This document shows, in pieces, positions 9,201-17,195 of a DNA stretch of 48,809 bases (its first letter is position 1; every line of letters starts with the position of its first letter). The notes beneath the pieces were generated by a model. The model did no database searches. It saw nothing but the letters and a program-made list of their open reading frames with translations, and was not told where the DNA came from. Origin of the DNA: CAZPBO01 sp964584815 (GTDB lineage: Bacteria > Planctomycetota > SKW154); NCBI GenBank assembly GCA_964584815.1, contig CAZPBO010000008.1, positions 1 to 48,809 on the forward strand, given 5' to 3'. Made by a program: the position numbers and the translations under genes.

Positions 9201-10439
9201 GACGCCTCCGGTCGTCCGATACCGTCAGAGGGTTACGCACCGCCTGTGGGTGCCCGACTATTCCCCAAACTCTTCGTCGGCAAAAGCCGCGAAGAAGCCC
9301 GCGCCTTGGCGGAAAAGATAATTGACGAGGGCATAACCATAGAGGCGGGTGAGAAGATTGCTGAATGGGACACCCACACTCTGCCGATTCTGGCGGAGAA
9401 ATCGGGCTTGGTGGTGTTTGAGGACATAGTTGAAGGCGAGACGATACGAATACAGGTTGACCAGACGACAGGCGCTCGTCGCAGGGTTGTTATCGCCCAC
9501 AAAGGCGACAAACACCCCCAAATCCTGATAAAAGACCAAGAAGGGCACGCCCTGGCGGTCTATCCACTTCCTGAGAAAGCCTACATTCAGGTTGAGGACG
9601 GGCAGGAAGTGAACGCTGGTGCGCTGTTGGCGAAAGTCCCACGGGAGATAAAGGGAACAGAAGACATAACGGGCGGTCTGCCGCGCGTGCAGGAACTCTT
9701 TGAGGCACGCCGCCCCAAAGACCCCGCCATTATGAGCGAAATTGACGGTGTTGTGGAGTTGGGGGACAAACGACGGGGTAAGCGTATTATAAAGGTCAAA
9801 AACCCCGAAACAGGCGTGGAGCGCGAATATCTTATCCCGCCGGGTAAGCATATCCGCGTCCAGACAGGTGACTGGGTCAACGCCGGCGCCCCGCTCATTG
9901 AAGGTCCGCTTGTGCCACAGGACATACTGCGTGTCTCAGGTGTTGAAGCGGTGCAGCAGTATCTTCTCAATGAGATACAGTCGGTTTACCGCAGTCAAAA
10001 TGTGAAGATAGATGACAAGCATATAGAGATAATAATAGCACAGATGATGCGCCGTGTGCGTGTCATTGACCCAGGCGACAGCGAACTTCTGCCCGAGCAG
10101 ATAATAGACAAGTTTGAGTTTCAGAAGGTGGTGCGCAAGATGCAGGAGGAAGGCAAAAAGCCGCCGACGGCGGAGGAGATGATACTGGGCATAACACGGG
10201 CGGCGCTTATGAGCGACTCCTTCATCAGCGCCGCTTCTTTCCAGGAAACGACCAAAGTCCTGACCCGTGCCGCGCTCCGTGGACAGGTTGACAAACTGGA
10301 AGGACTGAAGGAAAATGTCATACTGGGGCATATGATACCTGCGGGAACGGGCTTCAGACCCTACCGCAGAATGCGCGTCAAAAAAGAGCAGTTGGTGGAG
10401 ACGCAGGAAGCGACAGGTGAGGAAGCCGCCACAGGATAA
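6267..10439 (+). CDS. rpoC: RNA polymerase beta' subunit
   Basis: RpoC is the catalytic beta' subunit. The 1390-residue product has the N-terminal zinc ribbon (CFCGKYKG then CSRCGV, near residues 67-90), the clamp and rudder regions, the active-site motif NADFDGDQMAVH near residue 452 whose three Asp residues hold catalytic magnesium, the second zinc site (CGTLRGV, CEAPRGVCAMCYG) and the trigger-loop and bridge-helix segments (MAGMRGLMAKPSGEII). A TTG at 6264 directly precedes the ATG at 6267; I chose ATG because GGAGGGG at 6252-6258 is then eight bases away. It lies 15 bases after rpoB, and rpsL begins 21 bases downstream. Confidence 0.97.
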   Translation: MYESFERSSEFELVSIRIASPQDIRSWSYGEVKKPETINYRTYRPEKDGLFCERIFGPERDYECFCGKYKGIKYRGLTCSRCGVLVTHSRVRRKRMGHITLAAPVVHIWFFKVTPSRIGLILDVKRTYLERVIYYQDYIVLDPGDTPLQKCQTLTEDEYQDALNEYGERFKAGMGAEAIKMLLQGVDIGAQVRDLRARLATTTSKQARKEIVRRLDVLEDIHNSGNRPEWMVLEVVPVIPPDLRPLVMLDSGNFATSDLNDLYRRLINRNNRLKKLIELNAPEIIIRNEKRMLQQSVDALFDNSRCRRPVLGPNSRPLRSLSDMIKGKQGRFRENLLGKRVDYSGRSVIVVGPKLKLHQCGFPKAIALELYQPFIIKKLKEKGLATTIRAAKKMLDRRSEEVWDILDEVIRDHPVLLNRAPTLHRMGIQAFQPVLVEGNAIEIHPLVCAGFNADFDGDQMAVHLPLSFEAQIEAKLLMMSIHNVFSPAHGGPIIQPSQDMVLGCYWLTYMASDDREKTQEKISTEFWFSDISDVLFAMDAGKLDYHTPIVFRIGEREVVAEGENEKPHKGRIVTTAGRVVFNDILPAGMPFYNKVLDKKGLGGVITECYNRFGIKETLELLDRMKALGFEMATKAGLTFSSEDLKPYSKKEQLLSKTEQEVARIDKAYQKGIITEGERYNQIIDRWTHATEWVTKGVMEELAADCSRDYVNPIYLMVVSGARGSEQQIRQMAGMRGLMAKPSGEIIETPIRANFREGLRMCEYFSSTHGARKGLADTALKTADSGYLSRRLADVAQGVVITMKDCGTLRGVTKGRIVRGDKVELSLADAIRGRVARDTIVDVVTDEVIVRENQLITAEIAKKIEELGYDRIRVRSPLTCEAPRGVCAMCYGMDLSTGRLAEEGLAVGIIAAQSIGEPGTQLTMRTFHIGGAAFRAIEESTILCRYKGRVRVPPGKLIWAINEENQMVVLNKNAKIEVVDASGRPIPSEGYAPPVGARLFPKLFVGKSREEARALAEKIIDEGITIEAGEKIAEWDTHTLPILAEKSGLVVFEDIVEGETIRIQVDQTTGARRRVVIAHKGDKHPQILIKDQEGHALAVYPLPEKAYIQVEDGQEVNAGALLAKVPREIKGTEDITGGLPRVQELFEARRPKDPAIMSEIDGVVELGDKRRGKRIIKVKNPETGVEREYLIPPGKHIRVQTGDWVNAGAPLIEGPLVPQDILRVSGVEAVQQYLLNEIQSVYRSQNVKIDDKHIEIIIAQMMRRVRVIDPGDSELLPEQIIDKFEFQKVVRKMQEEGKKPPTAEEMILGITRAALMSDSFISAASFQETTKVLTRAALRGQVDKLEGLKENVILGHMIPAGTGFRPYRRMRVKKEQLVETQEATGEEAATG

Positions 10440-10460
10440 ATATTTTGGGAGATATAGAGG

Positions 10461-10841
10461 ATGCCGACATTCAACCAACTGGTGCGAAAGGGCAGAAAAC
10501 TGCACGCGAAGAAGCGCAAGAGCAAGACCGCGGCGTTAGAGGAATGCCCCCAGAGACGCGGGGTGATACTACAGGTCAGAACGATGACGCCCAAAAAGCC
10601 CAATTCGGCGCTGCGCAAGGTCGCCCGTGTGCGCCTCTCAAACGGCAAGGAAGTGACCGCCTACATCCCGGGTGAGGGACACAACCTGCAGGAGCACTCA
10701 ATAGTTCTGGTGCGAGGCGGGCGTGTAAGGGATTTGCCCGGTATCCGATATAAGGTGGTTCGCGGTGCGTTGGACTGTGCCGGCGTTGAGGGGCGCCGCC
10801 AGTCCCGTTCCCTCTATGGGACGAAACGACCCAAAAAGTAA
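10461..10841 (+). CDS. rpsL: 30S ribosomal protein S12
   Basis: S12 sits at the decoding centre and influences accuracy. The 126-residue product has the usual basic N-terminus, the TPKKPNSALRKVARVRL loop and RGGRVRDLPGIRY. The lysines and arginines whose substitution gives streptomycin resistance appear unchanged. The ATG at 10461 has GGGAG about ten bases upstream. It follows rpoC directly and precedes rpsG, starting the str-operon section. Confidence 0.97.
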   Translation: MPTFNQLVRKGRKLHAKKRKSKTAALEECPQRRGVILQVRTMTPKKPNSALRKVARVRLSNGKEVTAYIPGEGHNLQEHSIVLVRGGRVRDLPGIRYKVVRGALDCAGVEGRRQSRSLYGTKRPKK

Positions 10842-10852
10842 GGAGGGGAACT

Positions 10853-11326
10853 ATGCCACGCAAATATAAGTCCACAAAGAGGTTTTTGAGACCCGACCCA
10901 CGCTACAATGACATTCTTGTCTCCTGGTTCATCAACCAACTGATGCTGGACGGCAAAAAGAGCAAGGCGCAGAAGATAGTCTATATGGCGCTTGAGCGGA
11001 TAAAGCAGAAAATGCCGGACAAGGAGCCTTTGGATGTGTTCAAAAAGGCGCTTGAGAATGTTAAACCTCGTCTTGAGGTGAGACCGCGCCGTGTGGGTGG
11101 CGCCACATATCAGGTGCCAATGGAGGTGAAACCAGAGCGCCAAGCATCGCTGGCGATGAAGTGGATAATCACCGCCGCGCGTGCCAGAAAAGGAAAACCT
11201 ATGTTTATGCGTCTCGCAGATGAGTTGATTGCCGCCTACAACCACGAAGGCGCCGCCTTCAAAAAACGCGAAGATGTCCACCGTATGGCTGAAGCCAACA
11301 AAGCCTTCGCTCATCTTGCGTGGTAG
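10853..11326 (+). CDS. rpsG: 30S ribosomal protein S7
   Basis: S7 nucleates assembly of the 30S head and contacts E-site tRNA. The 157-residue protein shows typical segments: DPRYNDILVSWFINQLMLDG near the N-terminus, RRVGGATYQVPMEVKPER in the centre and a C-terminal helix ending AFAHLAW. The start ATG 10853 lies behind TAAGGAGGGGAACT, in which the rpsL stop codon overlaps the Shine-Dalgarno sequence. It ends in TAG, 33 bases before fusA. Confidence 0.97.
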   Translation: MPRKYKSTKRFLRPDPRYNDILVSWFINQLMLDGKKSKAQKIVYMALERIKQKMPDKEPLDVFKKALENVKPRLEVRPRRVGGATYQVPMEVKPERQASLAMKWIITAARARKGKPMFMRLADELIAAYNHEGAAFKKREDVHRMAEANKAFAHLAW

Positions 11327-11359
11327 GCTGTCTATGCTGGCTTTTTACGGATATCTGTT

Positions 11360-13414
11360 ATGGCGCAGGAGAGTAGAGTTCGCAACATCGGTATCGCCGC
11401 CCATATTGATGCCGGCAAAACGACCCTCACCGAGCGCATCCTCTTTTACACCGGCAGACAGCACCGCATCGGTGAGGTGGACGATGGCACTGCCACGATG
11501 GACTATCTCCGTGAGGAGCAGGAGCGGGGGATATCAATAATCGCCGCCGCCACCACCGTTCAATGGCGCTCCTTCCGCATCAACATCGTTGATACCCCAG
11601 GTCATGTTGACTTCACCGCCGAGGTGGAGCGTTCCTTGCGCGTTATGGATGGCTGTGTGGTCATCTTCTGCGGTGTTGGTGGGGTTGAAGCGCAATCCGA
11701 GACTGTCTGGCGCCAAGCCGACCGATACCGCGTTCCCCGTATTTCCTTCGTCAACAAACTTGACCGCATCGGCAGTGATTTTGACCGCACCGTCGCCATG
11801 ATTGAAGAGCGTCTCGGTGTTGCCGCCTTACCGCTTCAGATACCGATAGGGAAGGAGCAGAAGTTCCGCGGCGTTGTTGACCTGCTCAAAATGCGGGCGC
11901 TCTATTTTGACGAAGAAACCTCTGGCAGAAAAGTGGTTGAGGATAAGATTCCCGAAGAGTTGAGGGAGGAGGCGGAACTGGCGCGGGATTTGCTTCTTGA
12001 ACGCTTGAGCGAGTTTTCTGACGAGTTGTTGGAGGCTTTGGTGGAAGGGAAGGATGTTGAGGAGGGGGTGATAAAGCGTGCGGTGGCGGAGGCGACATTT
12101 ACCTGCCGTGCAACACCTGTTCTGTGTGGTGCGGCTCTGCGAAACAAGGGTGTGCAGCCTGTGCTTGACGCGATATGTGATTATCTGCCCCCCCCTGAAA
12201 AAGCAGGCTATATTGTAGGGCGCCATCCCACCCGCGATAAGGATGTGAAATTCCGTCTAACCCAGAAAGACCCATTGGCTGCGCTTGCGTTTAAGGTTGT
12301 TGTGGAGCCGCACGGTCCGCTCGTCTATCTACGGCTCTATTCGGGGCGAATAAGCCGCGGCGCAACCGTCTACAACCCACGGCTTCGGAAGCGGGAGCGC
12401 ATTCAGCAGATATACAGAATGCACGCCGACAAGCGGGAGAACATTCCCGAGGCGGTAGCGGGTGATATCGTTGCCGTAACGGGGCTTCAGCAGACAACAA
12501 CAGGCGATACGCTGTGCCAGAAGAACCACCCCATAGTGCTGGAGCGGATGGAGTTTCCCGACCCTGTGGTGCAGGTGGCGATAGAGCCGCGGAGTCAGGT
12601 GGAGCGGCGTAAATTGGAAGAGGCGCTGGCGGTGATTGAGCGTGAGGACCCCACATTCCGCGTTCGCAAGAACGAGGAGACAGGGCAGACGCTTGTGGCG
12701 GGGATGGGTGAATTGCACCTTGAGGTTTTGACGAAGCGGATAGTGGAGGAGTTCAAGGTGGATGCGCGGGTGGGGAAGCCGCAGGTGGCGTATCGGCAGA
12801 CGGTTAGGGGGGTGGGGGATGCGGAATTTGAGTTTGCGCGTCAGGTCGGCACAAAAATGCAGCGTGGAAAAGTCTCTGTTCGGGTGGAAAAGATAGAGAC
12901 TCCTGGTGTAACCTTTGACAACAGAAGCGATGGTGATACAATACCGCCATCGCTTGTTGAAGCGGCAGAAGCCGGATTAAGGTTTGCAACCGACGGTGGT
13001 GTCGGTTATGGTTATCCATTTGTGAATATAAGGGTTGAGTATATGGCGCAGATGGTGGAGAATGAGGCGACGGAGTTAGGTTACCACAGTGCAGCGGTGG
13101 AGGCGATGAGACGCGCCGTTGCCGCCGCGGGTCTCGTCCTCCTTGAGCCCCGTATGCGCTTTGAGATTCAGGTTCCCGAGGAGTTTGTGGGGGAGGTTCT
13201 GGCGGATTTGTCGGTGCGCAAGGCGGTGATTGAGGAGGTCAAAAGTGTTGAGCGCACAAAGGTGGTGCGCGGAACGATAGCCGTCTCCCGCACTTTCGGC
13301 TACGCCACCACACTGCGCTCCCTCACACAGGGCAAAGGAACAAGCAGTATGGAGCCCTGCGGCTACACCGAGGTGGCGCCAGAAGAGGCAGGAATAACCC
13401 TCATTGGAGGATAA
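11360..13414 (+). CDS. fusA: Elongation factor G, non-canonical (spdEFG/EF-G2-like) type
   Basis: EF-G is the translocase GTPase of protein synthesis. The 684-residue product has G1 (AHIDAGKTT), G2/G3 (EQERGISIIAAATT, DTPGHVDF), G4 (NKLD), domain II and domains III-V (GMGELHLEVL, SLTQGKGTSSMEP). The domain IV tip differs from classical EF-G: the usual YHDVDSSE segment is replaced by ENEATELGYHSAAV, a pattern I associate with divergent EF-Gs of planctomycetes, spirochaetes and delta-proteobacteria. It occupies the normal fusA position between rpsG and rpsJ, but no tuf gene follows. It may therefore be the main EF-G or one of several paralogues. The last codons include GGAGG, which serves rpsJ. 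Confidence 0.9.
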   Translation: MAQESRVRNIGIAAHIDAGKTTLTERILFYTGRQHRIGEVDDGTATMDYLREEQERGISIIAAATTVQWRSFRINIVDTPGHVDFTAEVERSLRVMDGCVVIFCGVGGVEAQSETVWRQADRYRVPRISFVNKLDRIGSDFDRTVAMIEERLGVAALPLQIPIGKEQKFRGVVDLLKMRALYFDEETSGRKVVEDKIPEELREEAELARDLLLERLSEFSDELLEALVEGKDVEEGVIKRAVAEATFTCRATPVLCGAALRNKGVQPVLDAICDYLPPPEKAGYIVGRHPTRDKDVKFRLTQKDPLAALAFKVVVEPHGPLVYLRLYSGRISRGATVYNPRLRKRERIQQIYRMHADKRENIPEAVAGDIVAVTGLQQTTTGDTLCQKNHPIVLERMEFPDPVVQVAIEPRSQVERRKLEEALAVIEREDPTFRVRKNEETGQTLVAGMGELHLEVLTKRIVEEFKVDARVGKPQVAYRQTVRGVGDAEFEFARQVGTKMQRGKVSVRVEKIETPGVTFDNRSDGDTIPPSLVEAAEAGLRFATDGGVGYGYPFVNIRVEYMAQMVENEATELGYHSAAVEAMRRAVAAAGLVLLEPRMRFEIQVPEEFVGEVLADLSVRKAVIEEVKSVERTKVVRGTIAVSRTFGYATTLRSLTQGKGTSSMEPCGYTEVAPEEAGITLIGG

Positions 13415-13420
13415 AAGAGC

Positions 13421-13738
13421 GTGGCAGTGCGAAAGATTCGCATCAGGATGGAGGCGTATGACCACAGGCTGCTGGACGAGAAGGCAAAGGAGGTGGCGGA
13501 AGCCGCCTTGCGCACAGGCGCAAAAGTTAGCGGTCCCATTCCACTTCCAACACGCATTGAACGCTACACCGTCATCCGTGGTCCACATATTGACAAAGAA
13601 AGCCGAGAACAGTTTGAAATCAGAACGCATAAACGGTTGATTGAGATACTTGACCCAACCGCCCGCACCACCGACGCCCTGCAGAGGCTGTCGGTTCCCG
13701 CGGGCATTGACATAAAAATTAAAGTGATAGATAAGTAA
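13421..13738 (+). CDS. rpsJ: 30S ribosomal protein S10
   Basis: S10 is a 30S head protein that also partners NusB and NusG in antitermination. The 105-residue length is typical. Signatures are IRIRMEAYDHRLLDEKA at the N-terminus, GPIPLPTRIERYTVIRGPH in the centre and FEIRTHKRLIEILDP. It starts at GTG 13421, six bases after the fusA stop, using GGAGG located in the last fusA codons. tuf, usually found just upstream, is missing. Confidence 0.97.
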   Translation: MAVRKIRIRMEAYDHRLLDEKAKEVAEAALRTGAKVSGPIPLPTRIERYTVIRGPHIDKESREQFEIRTHKRLIEILDPTARTTDALQRLSVPAGIDIKIKVIDK

Positions 13739-13750
13739 GGGGACGCCGCT

Positions 13751-14434
13751 ATGGCAGAGGAGAAAGCCGCTGTCGCAGAAAAAGCCGATATATCCGCAAT
13801 GCAGCGATTAAAATTGCTTGGACGCAAAATCGGTATGACCACAATTTTCCGCGAGGATGGTAGCGCAATTCCCGTCACACTTCTTGAGGTGGGACCCTGT
13901 TTTGTGGTGCAGGTGCGCACAAAGGAGCGTGACGGATACGACGCCGTCCAGATAGGCTTTGAGCGCAAGAAAGAAAAACGCTGCACCAAGCCACTCCTTG
14001 GGCATTTCAAGAAGGCGGGCGTTCCACCGCTGCGCTTTCTCCGTGAGGTCAAATTGAAGACATCAGAACACAACCTCAAGCCAGGGCAGGTCTTAACCGT
14101 TGAGGCTTTTGAGGGGATAAGATTTGTTGATGTGAGCGGCAAAAGCAAAGGACGGGGTTTTGCTGGCACGATAAAACGCTGGGGCTTCAAACGGGGACCA
14201 CAATCGCACGGCTCTCAAAATGTGCGCCGTCCTGGCGCCATCGGACAGTGCATGACACCCGCCCGCGTCTTCAAAGGCAAAAAAATGGCGGGACGATACG
14301 GCGCAAAACGCGTTACCGTCAGAAATCTTGAAGTGGTGGAGATAATACCTGACCGCAATATTCTGGTGGTCAAGGGCGCGGTGCCAGGACCGAACGGTGG
14401 CTTTGTGGAAGTTCGGCGCAGCCTCATTGATTAG
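13751..14434 (+). CDS. rplC: 50S ribosomal protein L3
   Basis: L3 is an early-assembly large-subunit protein that reaches toward the peptidyl transferase centre. The 227-residue product carries LLGRKIGMTTIF near residue 23, then KSKGRGFAGTIKRWGF and GSQNVRRPGAIGQCMTPARVFKGKKM, the conserved loop. About 18 extra charged residues (AEEKAAVAEKADISAMQ) precede the usual start of homology. No better internal start with a ribosome binding site is visible, and AAGGGGACGCCGCT precedes the chosen ATG. Confidence 0.96.
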   Translation: MAEEKAAVAEKADISAMQRLKLLGRKIGMTTIFREDGSAIPVTLLEVGPCFVVQVRTKERDGYDAVQIGFERKKEKRCTKPLLGHFKKAGVPPLRFLREVKLKTSEHNLKPGQVLTVEAFEGIRFVDVSGKSKGRGFAGTIKRWGFKRGPQSHGSQNVRRPGAIGQCMTPARVFKGKKMAGRYGAKRVTVRNLEVVEIIPDRNILVVKGAVPGPNGGFVEVRRSLID

Positions 14435-14444
14435 GAGCCCAAAT

Positions 14445-15089
14445 ATGGAGTTAACGCTTTACACAAAAGATGGTAAAGAAGCAGGCAAGATAGAGGTTCC
14501 TTCCGAGATAGCGGATGTGCGGATAAACGCCCAACTTCTGCACGACGCGATGGTGATGTATCTGGCGAACCGCCGTCAGGGGACGCATTCCACCAAGACG
14601 CGAGCGGAGGTGCGGGGTGGCGGGCGCAAACCGTGGCGGCAGAAAGGAACAGGGCGCGCCAGACACGGTTCCATCCGCTCACCTATCTGGCGCCACGGCG
14701 GCATAACCCACGGTCCAAAACCCCGCGATTACTACTACCGACTTCCCAAGAAGATGCTGCGCAACGCCTTCCGTCAAGCACTGGCTTCCAAAATCCGTGA
14801 CGACGAACTCCGTGTTGTGACAGACCTTAAGTTTGAGAAGCCGAAAACCAAAGAGATGGCTGCGGTTCTGGCAGCATTAGGGATTGAGCGTTCCTGCCTT
14901 ATATGTGTGGCGCAGGGCGATGAGAACGCCTACCTTTCAGGGCGTAACATAGCGAAAGTGGATGTGGTGCGCTGGCAGGACGCAAACACCTATGACTTGC
15001 TCGCCCATAAGTATTTTGTGGTGAGCAGGGAGGCGCTTGAGCGTCTCTTTGAGCGGATATGCGGGCAGAAGGTGCAGAGAATGGAGTAA
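14445..15089 (+). CDS. rplD: 50S ribosomal protein L4
   Basis: L4 lines the polypeptide exit tunnel and in many bacteria regulates the S10 operon. The 214-residue product has the tunnel-loop signature TRAEVRGGGRKPWRQKGTGR followed by ARHGSIRSPIWRHGG. The ATG at 14445 is chosen because GGAG lies eight bases upstream and this start places homology at the N-terminus; an in-frame ATG at 14397 lies inside rplC. Stop TAA overlaps the next Shine-Dalgarno sequence (TAAGGAG). Confidence 0.96.
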   Translation: MELTLYTKDGKEAGKIEVPSEIADVRINAQLLHDAMVMYLANRRQGTHSTKTRAEVRGGGRKPWRQKGTGRARHGSIRSPIWRHGGITHGPKPRDYYYRLPKKMLRNAFRQALASKIRDDELRVVTDLKFEKPKTKEMAAVLAALGIERSCLICVAQGDENAYLSGRNIAKVDVVRWQDANTYDLLAHKYFVVSREALERLFERICGQKVQRME

Positions 15090-15101
15090 GGAGCGGGGAA
15101 G

Positions 15102-15392
15102 ATGAAGTTTGACGACCCACGGCAGGTGATAATACGCCCCATAATAACGGAGAAAAGCGATAGAGGAACGCAACGGGAGAACAAATACACATTTGAGGTG
15201 GCGCTTAAGGCGAACAAGGTAGAGATAAGGGAGGCGGTGGAGAGGTTGTGGAATGTGAAGGTAAAAAGTGTCAACACGGTGATAATGAAGCCGAAGCCGA
15301 GGAGACGCGGCTGGGTGCGCGGCAAGACCCGTCGCTGGAAAAAAGCCGTCGTAACTCTGGCGGAAGGTCACACTATTGAGGTCTTCTACTAA
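15102..15392 (+). CDS. rplW: 50S ribosomal protein L23
   Basis: L23 lies at the tunnel exit and docks trigger factor and SRP. At 96 residues it is of normal length. It shows IIRPIITEKSDRGTQRENKY at the N-terminus, FEVALKANKVEIREAVERLW and a basic KPKPRRRGWVRGKTRRWKKA loop. Start ATG 15102 follows TAAGGAGCGGGGAAG. Its own TAA begins TAAGGAG for rplB. Confidence 0.96.
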   Translation: MKFDDPRQVIIRPIITEKSDRGTQRENKYTFEVALKANKVEIREAVERLWNVKVKSVNTVIMKPKPRRRGWVRGKTRRWKKAVVTLAEGHTIEVFY

Positions 15393-15403
15393 GGAGCGCC
15401 GCT

Positions 15404-16243
15404 ATGCCTGTTAGGTGGTATAAACCGACATCTCCAGGTAGACGGGTGGCAAATGTTTTGGACTATTCGCATTTGACGAAGAAGGAGCCGGAGAAGTCAT
15501 TGGTTGAGCCGTTGAAGAAGACAGGTGGCAGGAACAACTATGGACGGATAACCTGCCGTTTCCGCGGCGGCGGCAACAAGCGCCTTTACCGCATAATTGA
15601 TTTCAAACGCGACAAGGACGACATACCCGCCAAGGTAATAGCGCTTGAATACGACCCGAACCGCAGCGCCGACATAGCGCTACTGCAATATGAAGACGGG
15701 GAGCGGCGCTACATCATAGCACCAAAAGACCTCAAAGTGGGGGATACGGTGATAAGCGGGGAGAAGACCGAGCCGCGGGTCGGCAACTGTATGCCGCTTG
15801 AGTCCATTCCTACTGGTATGATGGTTCACTGCGTTGAGTTGTATCCTGGGCGCGGGGCGCAGTTCGCACGCTCGGCGGGTTCCTACTGCCAACTTCTCGC
15901 AAAGGAAGGGCGCTACGCCACCCTCCTTATGCCCAGCGGCGAGATGCGGAAGGTGAATATCCGCTGCCGCGCCACCATCGGGCAGGTCGGCAACCTTGAC
16001 TGGCGCAATGTGCGTCTGGGCAAGGCGGGCAGAATGCGCCACTTGGGCAGGCGTCCTCATGTGCGGGGTTCTGCTATGAATCCCGTGGCGCACCCGATGG
16101 GTGGTGGAGAAGGACGCCGCTCCGGCGGCAGACACCCCGTCAGCCCCTGGGGGCAACTGGCAAAAGGAGGCAAAACCCGAAATCCCCGTAACCCCACAAA
16201 TCGCTTTATCATAAGGCGCAGAAGAAAGCGTAAACGCAAATAA
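15404..16243 (+). CDS. rplB: 50S ribosomal protein L2
   Basis: L2 is essential for subunit association and peptidyl transferase assembly. The 279-residue product has the N-terminal GGRNNYGRITCRFRGGG motif, the central RSAGSYCQLLAKEG region and the C-terminal VRGSAMNPVAHPMGGGEGR, which includes the conserved His region next to the catalytic centre. Start ATG 15404 follows TAAGGAGCGCCGCT, and the next gene starts 12 bases after the stop. Confidence 0.97.
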   Translation: MPVRWYKPTSPGRRVANVLDYSHLTKKEPEKSLVEPLKKTGGRNNYGRITCRFRGGGNKRLYRIIDFKRDKDDIPAKVIALEYDPNRSADIALLQYEDGERRYIIAPKDLKVGDTVISGEKTEPRVGNCMPLESIPTGMMVHCVELYPGRGAQFARSAGSYCQLLAKEGRYATLLMPSGEMRKVNIRCRATIGQVGNLDWRNVRLGKAGRMRHLGRRPHVRGSAMNPVAHPMGGGEGRRSGGRHPVSPWGQLAKGGKTRNPRNPTNRFIIRRRRKRKRK

Positions 16244-16255
16244 GGAGTCGCGCTT

Positions 16256-16534
16256 ATGGGACGCTCACGCAAAAAAGGTCCTTTTGTTGAGGCAAAACTT
16301 CTGGCAAAAGTTTTGGCGCAGAAGGAGACAGGCAAGCGCGACCCCATAAAAACCTGGTCGCGTGCCTCAACCGTTATTCCAGAATTTGTCGGGCACACCT
16401 TTATGGTGCACAACGGCAGAACATTTATAAAGGTCTTCTGCACCGAAGAGATGGTGGGGCACCGTCTGGGAGAGTTTGCGCTGACGCGGACATTCCGCGG
16501 TCACGCAGGCAAGAAGAGCAAGAAACGCAAGTAA
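16256..16534 (+). CDS. rpsS: 30S ribosomal protein S19
   Basis: S19 is a 30S head protein near the A-site finger. The 92-residue product has the typical MGRSRKKGPFVEAKLLAKV start, then TWSRASTVIPEFVGHTFMVHNG and FALTRTFRGHAGKKSKKRK. It is normally followed by rplV and rpsC. Here the next gene is rpsD, only 11 bases after the TAA stop, in the same operon-like spacing. Confidence 0.97.
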   Translation: MGRSRKKGPFVEAKLLAKVLAQKETGKRDPIKTWSRASTVIPEFVGHTFMVHNGRTFIKVFCTEEMVGHRLGEFALTRTFRGHAGKKSKKRK

Positions 16535-16545
16535 GGGGCACAGAT

Positions 16546-17178
16546 ATGGCAAGATACACAGGAGCCAAGTGCAAGTTGTGCCGTCGTGAAGGGGAAAAAC
16601 TCTTTCTGCGCGGTGCCAAATGCCACACAAAAAAATGCCCGATGGAGCAGCGTCCATATCCGCCGGGTATCCACACCTATCGCGGCAAGATAAGCGAGTT
16701 CGGCAAGCGCCTACGCGAAAAGCAGAAAGTGAAGCGTTTCTACGGCGTAACGGAGAAGCAGTTTTTGCGCTATTTTGACAAAGCGGAACGGATGAAAGGC
16801 GCCACAGGCGGGAATCTCCTGATACTGCTTGAACGGCGTATAGACAATGTTGTGCATCTGTTAGGGTGGGCGCCGAGCCGCGCCGCTGCACGACAACTCA
16901 TCGCCCACGGACACATCCTCTTAAACAACCGCCGACACAAAGCCGGCTCATATCTTGTCAAACCAGGCGATGTCATCGCCGTCTGCCCAAAGGAGGATAT
17001 CCGTAAACTGGTTCGTCAGAGCATAGAGGAGTGCACCCGCATTGGTATCGGTCGTCCGCCGGAGTGGGTGGAATGCGATAACGAGAAATTGGTGGCGCGT
17101 GTTCTGCGCCATCCTACCCGTTCAGAGGTCTCCGTCCAGGCGGACGAGAACCTCATTGTTGAGTTCTGCTCCAGATAG
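16546..17178 (+). CDS. rpsD: 30S ribosomal protein S4, zinc-binding form
   Basis: S4 is a primary 16S rRNA binder and a translational regulator of the alpha operon in E. coli. The 210-residue product begins MARYTGAKCKLCRREGEK and has four N-terminal cysteines (CKLC, then CHTKKC), so it is the C+ zinc form. The S4 RNA-binding domain is at about residues 100-160 (RRIDNVVHLLGWAPSRAAAR). It starts at ATG 16546 behind TAAGGGGCACAGAT and directly follows rpsS; rpsM and rpsK, its usual upstream neighbours, are absent. rpoA follows after 17 bases. Confidence 0.97.
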   Translation: MARYTGAKCKLCRREGEKLFLRGAKCHTKKCPMEQRPYPPGIHTYRGKISEFGKRLREKQKVKRFYGVTEKQFLRYFDKAERMKGATGGNLLILLERRIDNVVHLLGWAPSRAAARQLIAHGHILLNNRRHKAGSYLVKPGDVIAVCPKEDIRKLVRQSIEECTRIGIGRPPEWVECDNEKLVARVLRHPTRSEVSVQADENLIVEFCSR

Positions 17179-17195
17179 TTTAAGGAGACAGAGGC

